Assembly: GCA_012518215.1 (NCBI GenBank)
Contig: JAAYSV010000008.1
Coordinates: forward strand, 102,452-166,451
Direction of reading: 5' to 3'
Length of the DNA stretch: 64,000 nt
Source of the DNA: Bacillota bacterium
GTDB lineage: Bacteria > Bacillota > Dethiobacteria > DTU022 > PWGO01
Shown: positions 45,287-55,300 of the stretch, piece by piece
How positions within the stretch are numbered: position 1 is the first letter of the stretch
Layout: every line of letters begins with the position of its first letter
Position numbers and translations under genes: made by a program
Notes under the pieces: generated by a model
Seen by the model: the letters and a program-made list of their open reading frames with translations, nothing else
Databases searched by the model: none
Told to the model about the DNA's origin: nothing

Positions 45287-46509
45287 GACATTTTCACCCC
45301 CAGGGAAGAAGCTGTGCCAAGAATCCTGCTGCGGAAAGCCAGTCTCAACAGCAGGCGGGTAATGACCACGGAAGTCAACATGCTGCAGATGATCCCGATG
45401 ATCAGCGTGACCGAAAAACCCCTTACCGCCCCGGAAGAAAATGCAAACAGGATGACGGCAGCGATGACGGTGGTCACGTTGGCATCAAGGACCGTGCGGA
45501 AAGCACGCTCAAACCCCGATTCCAGGGATGAAAGCATCCCCTTGCCCCCCCTGAATTCCTCCCTGATCCGCTCGAAGATGATCACGTTGGCATCCACCGC
45601 CATGCCGATGGAGAGGATGAAACCGGCGATCCCCGGCAGGGTCAGGGTAGCCTTCAGCAGTATAAGGCAACCGATCACCAGCCCCAGATAGAAAGTCAGC
45701 GCCACACCGGCCATCAGGCCGGGAACACGGTAATAGATCAACATGAACAGGAATATGGCCAGAAACCCGAAAGCCACCGTCCAGAGCCCGATTTCCTCCG
45801 TACGTTCCCCCAGGGTAGGCCCCACAAGACGGAACTCCTGTTCCTTCAATGTTACGGGGAGGGAACCGCTACGTAGCATCAAGGCCAGATAAGCCGCCTC
45901 ATCCGCGGTACGGGAACCGGTGATAAGTGCATTGCCATCCTCGATAACCGCCTGGACCGTGGGTGCAGAAAGAACGTCCTCATCCAGGAAAATGATGATC
46001 GGCTGCCCAAAAAATTCCTTTGTTGCCGCTGCAAATACAGCGGCCCCTTCCGCATCAAGTTCTATGGCCACCTGGGGTTCCATCGTGTGCGGATCCCTGA
46101 CCACCCGCGCATCCTTGAGATGGGCTCCCGTCAATATCTCTTTTTCATCGGGACCGACAAATTTGAGCTGCGCCGTCCGCCCAATGGCATCGCGAGCCTG
46201 CACCTCGTCCTCGTAGCCGGGCAATTCCACCCGGATACGCCGTTCCCCCTGCTTCTGAACCAGGGGTTCAACCACGCCCAGCTCATCAATCCGGCGCTGT
46301 ATAATGGCTATGGCACGTTCGATGGCCTCCGCATCCACTTTCTGCCCCTCGGATTCAACCGCTTCGAGCAGGATATAGATGCCTCCGCCAATATCCAGCC
46401 CGCGGTTGATATTCCTGTCAGCCTGTGAAAAAATGCCGACGGTAGCACCAATCAGGCCAAGGCAGATGAGAAACAAGATGGCGGTTCTTTTCAAATCAAG
46501 TTTTTTCAT
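45283..46509 (-). CDS. secD: SecD protein translocase subunit
   Basis: ATG 46509 (408 residues) has AAGGT at suitable spacing; the longer frame to 46563 overlaps the HD-domain gene. The N-terminal helix is followed by the P1 domain (RGLDIGGGIYILLEA and RRIDELGVVEPLVQKQGERR), and the C-terminal helices have GMAVDANVIIFERIREE. It partners SecF. Confidence 0.97.
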   Translation of the reverse strand: MKKLDLKRTAILFLICLGLIGATVGIFSQADRNINRGLDIGGGIYILLEAVESEGQKVDAEAIERAIAIIQRRIDELGVVEPLVQKQGERRIRVELPGYEDEVQARDAIGRTAQLKFVGPDEKEILTGAHLKDARVVRDPHTMEPQVAIELDAEGAAVFAAATKEFFGQPIIIFLDEDVLSAPTVQAVIEDGNALITGSRTADEAAYLALMLRSGSLPVTLKEQEFRLVGPTLGERTEEIGLWTVAFGFLAIFLFMLIYYRVPGLMAGVALTFYLGLVIGCLILLKATLTLPGIAGFILSIGMAVDANVIIFERIREEFRGGKGMLSSLESGFERAFRTVLDANVTTVIAAVILFAFSSGAVRGFSVTLIIGIICSMLTSVVITRLLLRLAFRSRILGTASSLGVKMS

Positions 46510-46559
46510 TCTGTTTACCTTCTTTGCACTTGTCTTCATTATTGTATTGTATGCCCGGA

Positions 46560-47219
46560 TCACAACAGCTGGGCTCCATTGATAATCAGGTTGAAACAGG
46601 TATCAAGAAAGGTAGCCGCTCTTCTGCACATTACCATCCTTGTCAGGAAAATCTCGAAATATTCCATCACATGGCTTATCTCCTGGTCGATGCTCAACTG
46701 CAGGGTGATGATCTTCTCTTCCCTGTTGATGAGCAGGCGAGATTCATCAACCGCGTAGTTGACTCGATCATGGATATCATAGGTTGAAATATCCGGATTG
46801 CGCACCCTGCTGCGATGGACATCCGACTTGTCGGAGAGGATCAGAGCAGCCGATACCCTGTTGACCACCCGGCCCTCGGGTTCATCGTGGTTGCCTATCG
46901 CAGCAACGACTTCCGCCACTTCTTCCGGGGGCATCCCCATCGATTGTAAAATATCCAGGGCGATGATCGCCCCTGCCCGGGCATGGCCTCCCCGGCCCAC
47001 GACATTGCCGATATCGTGGAGATATCCGGAAATGGCGGCAAGCTCCGCTTCCCGGGTGGAAAAATTCAGATCGAGCATTATTTTCCTTGCCACCCGGGCT
47101 ACCAGTTCCGTATGCCTGAAACCATGTTCGGTAAAGCCAAGTTGTCCAAGATACTGGTCCGCTTTCTCGATAAAGACTCGCACCCGGTGGTCCTGTCGTA
47201 CATCATCCAGCAGGATCAT
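46560..47219 (-). CDS. HD-domain phosphohydrolase-like protein
   Basis: The 219-residue protein has an HD domain: GFTEHGFRHTELVARVARKI, then AISGYLHDIGNVVGRGGHAR and AAIGNHDEPEGRV, which together supply the metal-binding His and Asp residues. The substrate is unknown; members of this group lie next to secDF in many Clostridia. It is the first gene after a good promoter at 47250-47278 and is followed by secD. Confidence 0.85.
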   Translation of the reverse strand: MILLDDVRQDHRVRVFIEKADQYLGQLGFTEHGFRHTELVARVARKIMLDLNFSTREAELAAISGYLHDIGNVVGRGGHARAGAIIALDILQSMGMPPEEVAEVVAAIGNHDEPEGRVVNRVSAALILSDKSDVHRSRVRNPDISTYDIHDRVNYAVDESRLLINREEKIITLQLSIDQEISHVMEYFEIFLTRMVMCRRAATFLDTCFNLIINGAQLL

Positions 47220-47249
47220 CTACGGCCTCCTTCAAGAAACATCCCCTTT

Positions 47250-47278
47250 ATTTTAACGAAATTATGCGCAGGTAACAA
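47250..47278 (-). promoter_or_regulatory. Sigma-A-type promoter for the HD-secD-secF unit
   Basis: TTGTTA (47273-47278) and TAAAAT (47250-47255) on the minus strand are 17 bases apart, 31 bases before the HD-domain gene. Confidence 0.6.
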
Positions 47279-47317
47279 GTGTTTATGAAAATTACCGCAG
47301 GAGCCTGTTCAACAACA

Positions 47318-48421
47318 TCAGCCTCTTTCTCCCGAAATGTGGGAAGATATGATTTCCTCAACCATACCGGCGGGTGGTGCAGAATATATTACCGCCTCGC
47401 CGTGATCGACAGGAAGAACAAAGGCCACTGCCCCATCCTTGCGTTTTTTATCAAGGGCAATCTTCTCCATCACCCTGGCGGGGTCAAGTCCGGGAGGGGG
47501 TGTTTTGAAACCCACCGATTGCAACATCTTCCTTATCCTCCCGGCATAATTCCCATGGATGAGTTTGAGCCTTTCAGCCAGGGAGACAGCCATCCCCATC
47601 CCCAGCAAAACCGCTTCCCCGTGAAGATAATGACGGTAGGCGGTAGCCGCTTCCAGGGCATGGCCAAAAGTATGCCCCAGGTTCAATATCCTTCTGTAGC
47701 CCCCCTCTCGCTCATCCAACTCCACCACGGCAGCCTTGTTTCTGATAGATGAAGTGACGGCCGTCAGTATGCTTTCCCCGTCTCCATCAAGCAACGATGG
47801 CAGATTCTTCTCCAGCCAGAAAAAGAAATCCCCATCCCTGATCAGCGCATACTTGATCACTTCGGCCAGCCCGGCCCTGAATTCGCGCTCGGTCAACGTG
47901 TTCAACGTGGTGATATCGGCCCATACCTGCCGGGGCTGGTAAAAGGAACCGATCAGATTTTTTCCCCGGGGATGATTTATCCCCACCTTCCCCCCCACGC
48001 TGCTGTCAACCTGGGCCAACAACGATGTCGGAATCTGGATAAAGGGAACCCCCCGCAGGTAGGTGGAAGCCACGAACCCGGCCAGATCCCCGACCACTCC
48101 CCCTCCCAGGGCAATGAACGGTGAAAATCTGTCCAGGCCCGCCTCCACGGCCTGATCATAAAGAATCTGCACCACGGCCATGTTCTTGCTTGCTTCGCCC
48201 GGTTCCAGCACGGCGGTAAAAACTTCGAACCCGGCATCTTCGAGGGATTGACGGCATATCCCCCCGTAAAGGGGCATGACTTCCCCGTCCGAGATCAGCA
48301 ACACCTTGCCACCGGCAGACACCTCCCCGAGTTCCCCACCTATCTTTGCCAGGATATTCCTGCCCACATGAATGGGATACGAACGTGGCCCCAGGTCAAG
48401 ATTTATAGTGATCATGGCCAT
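47318..48421 (-). CDS. aroB: 3-Dehydroquinate synthase
   Basis: The 367-residue enzyme has NAD-binding and catalytic blocks ALGGGVVGDLAGFVASTYLR, IQIPTSLLAQVDSSVGGKVG, and the zinc ligands in LNLGHTFGHALEA. It makes 3-dehydroquinate from DAHP, step 2 of the shikimate pathway. It follows aroC by 34 bases and is probably cotranscribed. The start is ATG 48421 with AAGGGG; an ATG two codons later is possible. Confidence 0.98.
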   Translation of the reverse strand: MAMITINLDLGPRSYPIHVGRNILAKIGGELGEVSAGGKVLLISDGEVMPLYGGICRQSLEDAGFEVFTAVLEPGEASKNMAVVQILYDQAVEAGLDRFSPFIALGGGVVGDLAGFVASTYLRGVPFIQIPTSLLAQVDSSVGGKVGINHPRGKNLIGSFYQPRQVWADITTLNTLTEREFRAGLAEVIKYALIRDGDFFFWLEKNLPSLLDGDGESILTAVTSSIRNKAAVVELDEREGGYRRILNLGHTFGHALEAATAYRHYLHGEAVLLGMGMAVSLAERLKLIHGNYAGRIRKMLQSVGFKTPPPGLDPARVMEKIALDKKRKDGAVAFVLPVDHGEAVIYSAPPAGMVEEIISSHISGERG

Positions 48422-48455
48422 GAAAAATTTCCCCTTCGATATTCTTTGGTCCCAT

Positions 48456-49652
48456 CTAGATGCCTTCAGGATAACGGGCGATCATATCGAGGTAAGCCCG
48501 GTACGATTCCTGCAATTCCCTGACTGTATCCCGCGAAAATGCCTCCAGCAGGACCGTTGCCAGTGTCCAGGCGACAATGGCCTCCCCCACCACGGAAGCG
48601 GCGGGAACCGCGCATACGTCCGATCGTTCCACGGCAGCTTCTGCCTTCTTGCCCGTGGAAAAATCTATGCTTTGAAGTGGTTTCATCAGGGTTGAGATAG
48701 GCTTCATGGCCACCCTGAAGATCAGGGCCTCCCCGTTGGAGACACCGCCCTCGATCCCGCCGGCCCTGTTTGTGGAACGGCATACTTTGCCTGAAGTGGT
48801 ATAACTGAAAGGATCATGAACGGTGGAGCCCCTTCTGTCCGCAGCCTGGAATCCCATCCCTATTTCTACACCTTTGGCCCCTTGCAAGCTCATCAGTGCA
48901 CCGGCCATCAGTGCATCAAGCCTTCGGTCCCAATGTGCATAACTTCCCAACCCCGGGGGAACACCGAGCACGATAACCTCGAAAACACCTCCCAGGGTAT
49001 CTCCGGCTTCCCGCGCCTCATCGATCAGGTCCATCATCTTTTTTTCCGCATCCCGGTCAGCACAGCGCAGCGGTGAAGATTCGATTCCGGTATATATTTC
49101 CGTTTCCGCGATCCGTACACGATTGTCATCCTGCCCCGACAGAAACTCGCCGCCGACGATGCCGCCTATGGAAAGCACGTGGCTGTATATATCCATTCCC
49201 AATTCTTCCAGTATACGCCGTGCCACGCTGCCAACAGCAACTTTTATAGCTGTTTCACGAGCACTTGACCTCTCCAGAACATCGCGAAAATCACGGCGCA
49301 GGTATTTCAATCCACCCGAAAAATCGGCATGCCCCGGGCGGGGAGAAGTTACGGTCTTGAGATCCCGCGGCCTCCTTCCCTCCGGAACCATTGTCCTCTT
49401 CCAGTTCGCCGCATCCCGATTGTCAATCTTCAGCGTAAGCGGACTGCCGATCGTCTCGTTGAAACGCAAACCTGACAGAAACTTTACCCGGTCACTTTCT
49501 ATCTTCATCCGCTCCCCCCGCCCGTAGCCATGTTGCCGCCGCCGCAGGTGAGCATTGACATATTCCGAAGTGATCACCAGCCCGGCCGGCAACCCCTCGA
49601 TAATGGCCACCAGGCTGGACCCATGTGATTCTCCACCGCTGAGATAACGCAT
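48456..49652 (-). CDS. aroC: Chorismate synthase
   Basis: ATG 49652 (398 residues) has AAAGGAG upstream and gives the family start MRYLSGGESHGSSLVAIIEG; the longer frame (to 49694) is ignored. Other signatures are VTSPRPGHADFSGGLKY and RSSARETAIKVAVGSVARRI. It converts EPSP to chorismate using reduced FMN. It is separated from the his operon by a terminator at 49693-49724. Confidence 0.98.
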   Translation of the reverse strand: MRYLSGGESHGSSLVAIIEGLPAGLVITSEYVNAHLRRRQHGYGRGERMKIESDRVKFLSGLRFNETIGSPLTLKIDNRDAANWKRTMVPEGRRPRDLKTVTSPRPGHADFSGGLKYLRRDFRDVLERSSARETAIKVAVGSVARRILEELGMDIYSHVLSIGGIVGGEFLSGQDDNRVRIAETEIYTGIESSPLRCADRDAEKKMMDLIDEAREAGDTLGGVFEVIVLGVPPGLGSYAHWDRRLDALMAGALMSLQGAKGVEIGMGFQAADRRGSTVHDPFSYTTSGKVCRSTNRAGGIEGGVSNGEALIFRVAMKPISTLMKPLQSIDFSTGKKAEAAVERSDVCAVPAASVVGEAIVAWTLATVLLEAFSRDTVRELQESYRAYLDMIARYPEGI

Positions 49653-49692
49653 GGCCCGACTCTCCTTTCCCCGATGCCTGCCACTTTTATTC

Positions 49693-49724
49693 AAAAAATT
49701 TAGCGCCGGGCAAAGCCCGGCGTT
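49693..49724 (-). terminator. Intrinsic terminator closing the his operon
   Basis: CGCCGGGC (49704-49711) pairs with GCCCGGCG (49715-49722) around a three-base loop, extended by two more pairs, and is followed on the minus strand by AAATTTTTT. It lies 90 bases after hisJ, upstream of aroC. Confidence 0.88.
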
Positions 49725-49814
49725 GATATCCGGCCCTTCCCTCTCTCCGGCCGGAAAACATGGATTGCAAATCGCGCATCCGGCTGACAGCAGTATGGCC
49801 GTCGTCAGCCAGAT

Positions 49815-50624
49815 TCATTCCAGGGGCTGCAAAACACCTTTTCTCCGGGAAAACACAACCGTCTCCCTGACCCCCATCTCGCGCAACATGTCCATCGCCA
49901 GCGGGAAATGCCTCCCCACATCTTCAGGAGTGTGGGCATCGGATCCAAGTACAATATTTACCCCCTCATCTATGCAGCGGGACAGGAGCGCGGGAGCGGG
50001 ATAAAATTCCCCGGCCGGCATATCCAGCCCCGAGGTGTTAAGTTCCAGGCAGACCCCGGTTTCCCTCAACAGCTTTGCCAGTTTCTCGTACCATGGTTGC
50101 AAAAATTTTTCCGATGGTCGGTAATTGAACTTCTTGACCACATCTATATGACCGATGATATCGATAAGGCCGCTGCGACATGCCCCGCAAACGAGGGTAA
50201 AATACTGTTCATAGACCTCTTCTATGGGGCGCTTTTCAAATTCCCCGGCGGAATAGGGATGGGTAAAATCCCAGTCACCCATGAAATGCACCGAACCGAT
50301 GATATAGTCAAACGGATAATCTTTCAGCACCGTGGCCAACTTCTCCATTTTTCCGGGAGCATAATCAAGTTCTATCCCCGTCTTTACCGTGATGCCCCCG
50401 GTTCGAGAAGCTTCCCGGACCATCCGGAAGTAAAGCTCCAGTTCATCCGCATCCATTGAAACCTTGGCTTTGGGTGTTATACCCATCAATTCCAATGGAA
50501 AATGATCGGCAATGCCGATCTCCTTCAACCCCTTTTTGAGAGCCACATCGACATAATCCCGGGGTTCCCCCAATGCGTGGCGGCACAGATAGGTATGCAC
50601 GTGGTAATCAATCATGTTCATCAC
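49815..50624 (-). CDS. hisJ: PHP-type histidinol-phosphatase
   Basis: The 269-residue PHP-superfamily protein begins with the metal-binding [20 protein letters not shown], followed by [44 protein letters not shown] and [16 protein letters not shown], all metal-ligand blocks of HisJ/HisK. It hydrolyses histidinol phosphate to histidinol. Its start overlaps the end of hisIE by 17 bases. As last gene of the operon it is followed by a terminator. Confidence 0.93.
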   Translation of the reverse strand: MMNMIDYHVHTYLCRHALGEPRDYVDVALKKGLKEIGIADHFPLELMGITPKAKVSMDADELELYFRMVREASRTGGITVKTGIELDYAPGKMEKLATVLKDYPFDYIIGSVHFMGDWDFTHPYSAGEFEKRPIEEVYEQYFTLVCGACRSGLIDIIGHIDVVKKFNYRPSEKFLQPWYEKLAKLLRETGVCLELNTSGLDMPAGEFYPAPALLSRCIDEGVNIVLGSDAHTPEDVGRHFPLAMDMLREMGVRETVVFSRRKGVLQPLE

Positions 50625-51267
50625 CTGCCCGTCTTCTCGCCAATTCTTCGAGAACCCGCGTGAAGGCCACCCCGCGAGATTCCAGCAACACCATCAGGTG
50701 AAACAGGAGGTCGGCAGCTTCCCGGACAACCGCCTCGTCAGTCTCATCCCCCATGCAAGCGATGATCGTCTCCAGGGCCTCCTCCCCCACCTTGCGCGAG
50801 ATTGTTTTTATGCCGCCATCCTGCAGGGAGGCCACGTATGACCCTTCCGGCCGTAGAGCCAGACGCTCACGGATTACCCGGGCAAGTTCCGGCAGGACCG
50901 CAGCCACGTCGAACTTCCTGTTTTTGTTCTTTTCCTGCATGACGTTGAAAAAACAGGAGTAATGGCCGGTATGGCAGGCCACGCCCGTCTGCCTGACCTT
51001 GATCAACAGCGTGTCGGCATCACAATCGTATTTGACCGTATCCACCTCCTGGATATGCCCCGAGGTCTCCCCTTTCTGCCAGAAACACTGACGGCTGCGG
51101 CTCCAGAACCAGGTCTTTCCCGTTTCCAGTGTCCTCTGCAATGACTCCTCATTCATGTAGGCCAGCATCAACACCTCTTTGCTGTCCACATCCTGCACGA
51201 TAGCCGGGATAAGACCGTCTTCGTTGTATCTCAGTTCTCCCGGTTTTTTTACCTGATCCTTCATCAA
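50608..51267 (-). CDS. hisIE: HisIE, bifunctional PRA-CH cyclohydrolase / PRA-PH pyrophosphatase
   Basis: The 219-residue fusion has an N-terminal cyclohydrolase domain ([19 protein letters not shown] and [20 protein letters not shown] with its zinc cysteines) and a C-terminal pyrophosphohydrolase domain ([19 protein letters not shown]). It catalyses steps 2 and 3 of histidine synthesis. It overlaps hisF and hisJ at its ends. Confidence 0.97.
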   Translation of the reverse strand: MMKDQVKKPGELRYNEDGLIPAIVQDVDSKEVLMLAYMNEESLQRTLETGKTWFWSRSRQCFWQKGETSGHIQEVDTVKYDCDADTLLIKVRQTGVACHTGHYSCFFNVMQEKNKNRKFDVAAVLPELARVIRERLALRPEGSYVASLQDGGIKTISRKVGEEALETIIACMGDETDEAVVREAADLLFHLMVLLESRGVAFTRVLEELARRRAGDEHD

Positions 51268-52013
51268 TACACCTCGATCCCCCGATGTTGAAGAAATTCC
51301 TTGACCTCTCTTATTGAGAAAACCTGCCGGTGAAAGACCGATGCCGCCAGGACAGCATCGGCGCCTTCTTCCAGCGCCGCGGCAAAATGTTCCAGTTTTC
51401 CAGCCCCGCCGGAAGCGATTACAGGGATGGACAGTTTGCTGGACAGTGCGGAAATCATTTCCAGATCGTAACCATCCTTGCCCCCGTCACGGCCGATGGA
51501 AGTGAGCAAGACCTCACCCGCTCCCAGCTCCTGCGCCTCGACCGCCCAGGCAACGGCTCCCTTTCCTGTCGGACGCCTGCCACCGTGGGTGTAAACCTCC
51601 CAATCCTTCAAAAAATCATTCCATTGTGCATCGATAGCCAGGATGATCCTGTTGCCATAAATGCGGGCGGCCTCGCGGATCAGGGCGGGCCGTGCCACCG
51701 CGGGGGTATTGACCGAGAGCTTGTCCGCCCCTGCTTCAAAAAGTTTTTCCATGATTTTCAGGCTACTGATCCCCCCGCCCACACAGAAAGAAATATCAAT
51801 CTCTCCCGCCACCCGCTTCACCAGATCGATGACCGTCTGGCGGCCCTCCTCGGAAGCGGATATATCCAGGAAAACAAGTTCGTCTGCACCTTCCCGTGCA
51901 TAGAAACGGGCCATTTCTACCGGGTCGCCCACCTCCACCAGCCCGGTGAATGATTTGCCTTTTACAACCCTGCCGCCCTTTATATCCAGGCAGGGGATTA
52001 TTCTCCTGGGCAT
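51264..52013 (-). CDS. hisF: HisF, imidazole glycerol phosphate synthase cyclase subunit
   Basis: ATG 52013 (249 residues) follows AAGGTGAG; a TTG five codons upstream overlaps hisA. The barrel has both catalytic aspartates in [17 protein letters not shown] and [12 protein letters not shown], with phosphate-binding VGGGISSLK and [12 protein letters not shown]. It makes imidazole glycerol phosphate, normally with ammonia from HisH. No hisH is encoded in this operon. Confidence 0.97.
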   Translation of the reverse strand: MPRRIIPCLDIKGGRVVKGKSFTGLVEVGDPVEMARFYAREGADELVFLDISASEEGRQTVIDLVKRVAGEIDISFCVGGGISSLKIMEKLFEAGADKLSVNTPAVARPALIREAARIYGNRIILAIDAQWNDFLKDWEVYTHGGRRPTGKGAVAWAVEAQELGAGEVLLTSIGRDGGKDGYDLEMISALSSKLSIPVIASGGAGKLEHFAAALEEGADAVLAASVFHRQVFSIREVKEFLQHRGIEVY

Positions 52014-52024
52014 GACGCTCACCT

Positions 52025-52753
52025 TCAAGTAATGTTTACCGCTGCAAAGGCATCCGCCAGGGTCAGCTGTCCGTCGTAGAGTGCCTTGCCGATGATGGCC
52101 CCCTTGATCTTGCCTTCTTGCAGTTCTTTCAATGCCACCAGATCCGCAACCCTGGTAACCCCCCCGGCGACGATGATCGACAGGCTCGTTGCGGAAGCCA
52201 TCTTCTCCACCGCTTCCAGGTTGGGTCCCATCAAAGCCCCATCACGGTTGATATCCGTGTAGATGATCTCCCTGACCCCGTATTCTTCCATCTTCCGGGC
52301 CAGTTCCAGCGCATCCACCCTGGTATCTTCCTGCCAGCCTCTCACCGCCACCTTCCCCTCGCGGGCATCTATCCCCACCACGATCCGTTCGCCGTAGTTT
52401 TCCAGCAACTCTTTCAGCAATTCCGGGTTGGAGATGGCCATGGTGCCGACGATAACACGTGTAACTCCCAGCTCGAAAGCATCTTCAACTGCCTTGCGGT
52501 TGCGGATACCGCCGCCCAGTTGAAATGGCACCTTGACTCTTGCCGCAACACGCTCTATGGCCCTGGCATTTGCTGTTTGACCGCTGAAAGCACCGTCAAG
52601 GTCAATGATGTGCAGATAACGGGCCCCCAATTTCTCCCATTCCAGAGCCACGTTAACGGGGTCATCACTGTAAACAGTTTCCTTCCGGGGATCACCGCGC
52701 AGAAGTCGCACACAACACCCCCGCCGCAGATCAATAGCAGGTATGATCAACAA
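52025..52753 (-). CDS. hisA: HisA, ProFAR isomerase
   Basis: The 242-residue barrel has the catalytic Asp blocks IIPAIDLRRGCCVRLLRGDP and VVGIDAREGKVAVRGW, plus phosphate-binding FQLGGGIRNRKAVE. It carries out the Amadori isomerisation of ProFAR. It lies 13 bases after hisB, where hisH is found in many other his operons. Confidence 0.97.
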   Translation of the reverse strand: MLIIPAIDLRRGCCVRLLRGDPRKETVYSDDPVNVALEWEKLGARYLHIIDLDGAFSGQTANARAIERVAARVKVPFQLGGGIRNRKAVEDAFELGVTRVIVGTMAISNPELLKELLENYGERIVVGIDAREGKVAVRGWQEDTRVDALELARKMEEYGVREIIYTDINRDGALMGPNLEAVEKMASATSLSIIVAGGVTRVADLVALKELQEGKIKGAIIGKALYDGQLTLADAFAAVNIT

Positions 52754-52766
52754 AATAAATCACCTC

Positions 52767-53357
52767 TTACAAAACTCCCTTGGTAGAAAGCACCCCATCC
52801 AACCCTTCTCTTCCCGATGATGCTTGATGCATGGCCCTGCCAGCGCCTTTGAAGAGAGCCTCCACCGCATGGTGGCGGTTGGAACCATCCAGCAATTTGA
52901 TGTGAAAATTCATGCGCGCCTCGTTGGTCACCGCACGCCAGAATTCTTCGATCAATTCCAGATCCAGTTGCCCGATCATCCCCGGTACGAGAGGCATTTC
53001 ATAATTCAGATACGGACGACCGGAAAAATCAACGGCAACGAGGACCAGTGCGTCATCCATGGGCAGGATTGCTGACCCGTAGCGGCTGATACCTTCCTTC
53101 TTTCCGAGTGCCTCGTTCAGTGCCATCCCCAGGCAGAGCCCGATGTCCTCGACGAGGTGATGAGGTTCAACCTCCAGGTCGCCGTCAGCCTTTATCTCCA
53201 GATCAAAAAACCCATGGCGGGCCCACAGTTCCAGCATATGTTCCAGAAAAGGTATGCCCGTGTCCAGGCGTGATTCCCCCTTGCCATCCAGGTTCAAACC
53301 GAGGGTAATACACGTCTCCTTCGTTTCTCTTTCAATCCTGGCTTTCCTGTTCATCAC
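52767..53357 (-). CDS. hisB: HisB, imidazoleglycerol-phosphate dehydratase
   Basis: The 196-residue enzyme has manganese-ligand motifs FLEHMLELWARHGFFDL, VEPHHLVEDIGLCLG and GSNRHHAVEALFKGAGRA. It dehydrates IGP to imidazole acetol phosphate. It is monofunctional: no phosphatase domain is attached, and HisJ fills that role. Its start overlaps the end of hisD by 26 bases. Confidence 0.97.
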   Translation of the reverse strand: MMNRKARIERETKETCITLGLNLDGKGESRLDTGIPFLEHMLELWARHGFFDLEIKADGDLEVEPHHLVEDIGLCLGMALNEALGKKEGISRYGSAILPMDDALVLVAVDFSGRPYLNYEMPLVPGMIGQLDLELIEEFWRAVTNEARMNFHIKLLDGSNRHHAVEALFKGAGRAMHQASSGREGLDGVLSTKGVL

Positions 53358-54630
53358 TTCTCCCCCTTATTTTGATTGATCGGGCATGGGCATCGAATCC
53401 CTCCGCCCCGGCCAGCTCCTGAATGGCGGTAGATACCTTTCCCAGCGCCCCTTTCTCGTAGGAGACGACCTGCGTGTATCTCATGAAATCGTCCACTCCC
53501 AGCGGCGAGGAAAAACGTGCCGAACCGCCGGTGGGCAGGACATGATTGACCCCGGCCCAGTAATCCCCGAGGGGTTCGGGCGAATACGGCCCCAGGAAAA
53601 CGGTACCCGCATTTCTAACCTCCTCGATATATTTCCATGGTTGTGGAAGAAGTATCTCCAGGTGTTCCGGAGCAATCAAATTTACAATTTCCCAGGCTTC
53701 CCCGAGGTTGCCGACCAGAACCAGCCCCCCCTGTTTTTCCAGGGAAACAGAAGCTACATCACGGCGGGGCAAATCGGCCAACTGTCTGTCCAGTTCCTTC
53801 CCTACCCTGTCAATCAGTTCCGCGCTGTCCGTGACCAGGTAGGAACGTGATAGCGGGCCATGTTCGGCCTGGGAAAGCAGATCGGCGGCGATATAATCGG
53901 CCCGGGCAGTGGAATCGGCGACGATCATGATTTCACTCGGGCCGGCGAGCATGTCGATGCCGACATCCCCGGCAACCTCCCTTTTGGCCAATGTGACGTA
54001 GATGTTTCCCGGCCCCACGATCTTGTCCACCGCCGGAATGGATTCGGTACCGTACGCCAACGCCGCCACAGCCTGTGCACCGCCGATTTTGAAGATTGTT
54101 CCTGCCCCGGCCTCCCGTGCAGCAAAAATAACGGCGGGGCTTATTTTCCCGTCGGGTGCAGGTGGCGTGCAGACATTGATCTCTTCAACACCGGCCACGT
54201 GAGCCGGAACCACCGTCATCAGGACAGATGAAGGATATGAAGCCGTTCCGCCGGGAACATAGGCCCCCACCCTCTTCAGCGGACGATAAACCTGGCCGAT
54301 ACGTATGCCATCACCCTCTGACCAGATGGATGCGGGTATCTGCCGACGATGGTAGTCCTCGATGTTTTTCAAAGCTTCACGGATGCTGTCCTTCAATATG
54401 GAAGAAACCTCGCCAACCGCCGCATTCTCTTCGTCAGCGGTAAGTGCCAGACCGGTGATCACCGCACCATCGAAGAGTGAAGTATATTCAAAAAGCGCCC
54501 GATCACCTTTTTCCTGCACCGCTCTTATTATCTTGCGCACATCATCAATTTCGCGGTCATGATCCATCCACAATCCGGGCCGGGCATGTTTTTCTTTGAA
54601 TCGGGAAAAACTGAAAACCCTCGGGGACAA
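53332..54630 (-). CDS. hisD: Histidinol dehydrogenase
   Basis: The 432-residue enzyme has KIVGPGNIYVTLAKREVAGD, DMLAGPSEIMIVADSTA, LIAPEHLEI and GVNHVLPTGGSARF, including the catalytic Glu-His pair. It oxidises histidinol to histidine in two steps. TTG 54630 has GGAG at suitable spacing. It is the first gene of the his operon, with a good promoter 44-72 bases upstream and no T-box. Confidence 0.97.
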   Translation of the reverse strand: MSPRVFSFSRFKEKHARPGLWMDHDREIDDVRKIIRAVQEKGDRALFEYTSLFDGAVITGLALTADEENAAVGEVSSILKDSIREALKNIEDYHRRQIPASIWSEGDGIRIGQVYRPLKRVGAYVPGGTASYPSSVLMTVVPAHVAGVEEINVCTPPAPDGKISPAVIFAAREAGAGTIFKIGGAQAVAALAYGTESIPAVDKIVGPGNIYVTLAKREVAGDVGIDMLAGPSEIMIVADSTARADYIAADLLSQAEHGPLSRSYLVTDSAELIDRVGKELDRQLADLPRRDVASVSLEKQGGLVLVGNLGEAWEIVNLIAPEHLEILLPQPWKYIEEVRNAGTVFLGPYSPEPLGDYWAGVNHVLPTGGSARFSSPLGVDDFMRYTQVVSYEKGALGKVSTAIQELAGAEGFDAHARSIKIRGRSDEQESQD

Positions 54631-54673
54631 CGGGAACTCTCCTCTCCTTGAAAACCCTCTTCTTACACGATGA

Positions 54674-54702
54674 ATTCTACATGTTATTTGTTAAACTGTC
54701 AA
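54674..54702 (-). promoter_or_regulatory. Sigma-A promoter of the his operon
   Basis: A perfect TTGACA (54697-54702) and TAGAAT (54674-54679) on the minus strand are 17 bases apart. The leader before hisD is about 35 bases, too short for a T-box, so any histidine control must work differently. The rest of the 54.63-54.82 kb gap is GC-rich with a TCGGGGGCG direct repeat of no known role. Confidence 0.8.
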
Positions 54703-54815
54703 TTATCAGCATTGTGTGAACAAGTTCCATAACGGGGGCTTCCGGGGAAGACAAACGCTTCAAGAACACCCCGTCAAAAACCCGCCCCCGACCGTAAAAT
54801 CGCCCCCGATCACTT

Positions 54816-55088
54816 TCAATCCGGCATTGGCCCCAGCCTGACATGGAGTTCATCAAGGATCTCCTCCGGGCTCTTGCCGGCTGCATCTATGATCGGTGCA
54901 CCTCCAAACAGCCGGTGAACGCCCATCAGATTCCTGTCGATGCCGGTAAGAATGATGGCGTCATAATCATCCATACCTACCCCGCTGAGCTCCTCTTCAT
55001 TTTCGATGTTGAAGACGTCATACCCTTCATAATTCAACAATCTCTTGACCGGTGAAAGTGCATCACTTACTGCAATCTTCTTTGCCAT
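54816..55088 (-). CDS. YkuS/UPF0180 family protein
   Basis: The 90-residue protein matches the UPF0180 (YkuS) family: MAKKIAVSDALSPVKRLLNY, then YDAIILTGIDRNLMGVHR and PIIDAAGKSPEEILDEL. The family is small, cytoplasmic and of unknown function, found in spore-forming Bacillota. It stands alone between the his promoter and the divergent lipoprotein gene. Confidence 0.82.
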   Translation of the reverse strand: MAKKIAVSDALSPVKRLLNYEGYDVFNIENEEELSGVGMDDYDAIILTGIDRNLMGVHRLFGGAPIIDAAGKSPEEILDELHVRLGPMPD

Positions 55089-55232
55089 CCCGTCTGCCCC
55101 CCTTTTATTGTGCCAATCTGGCCGGTTGTAATATTTTGTCTTTATCCATGGACTTTATGTATTGAATCCGGCCGCCCGGTAACCGCGGCAGACTTCCGAC
55201 ATGCCGGCAGGCAGCTCTTGCTATTTTTTTCA

Positions 55233-55261
55233 TTGTTGTCTTTTTTTCTTTCTGCTATATT
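55233..55261 (+). promoter_or_regulatory. Sigma-A-type promoter for the lipoprotein gene
   Basis: TTGTTG (55233-55238) and TATATT (55256-55261) are 17 bases apart on the plus strand, about 40 bases before the presumed AUA start. It supports initiation near 55301. Confidence 0.5.
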
Positions 55262-55300
55262 GAGAAAAGAAAGAAAGGATTTCCGGAGGAGGGGAATACC

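Noticed and set aside
54721..54815. Direct TCGGGGGCG repeat downstream of the ykuS-like gene as a regulatory site
   Set aside because: Only two copies in a GC-rich stretch, with no hairpin, no U tract and no known binding pattern.
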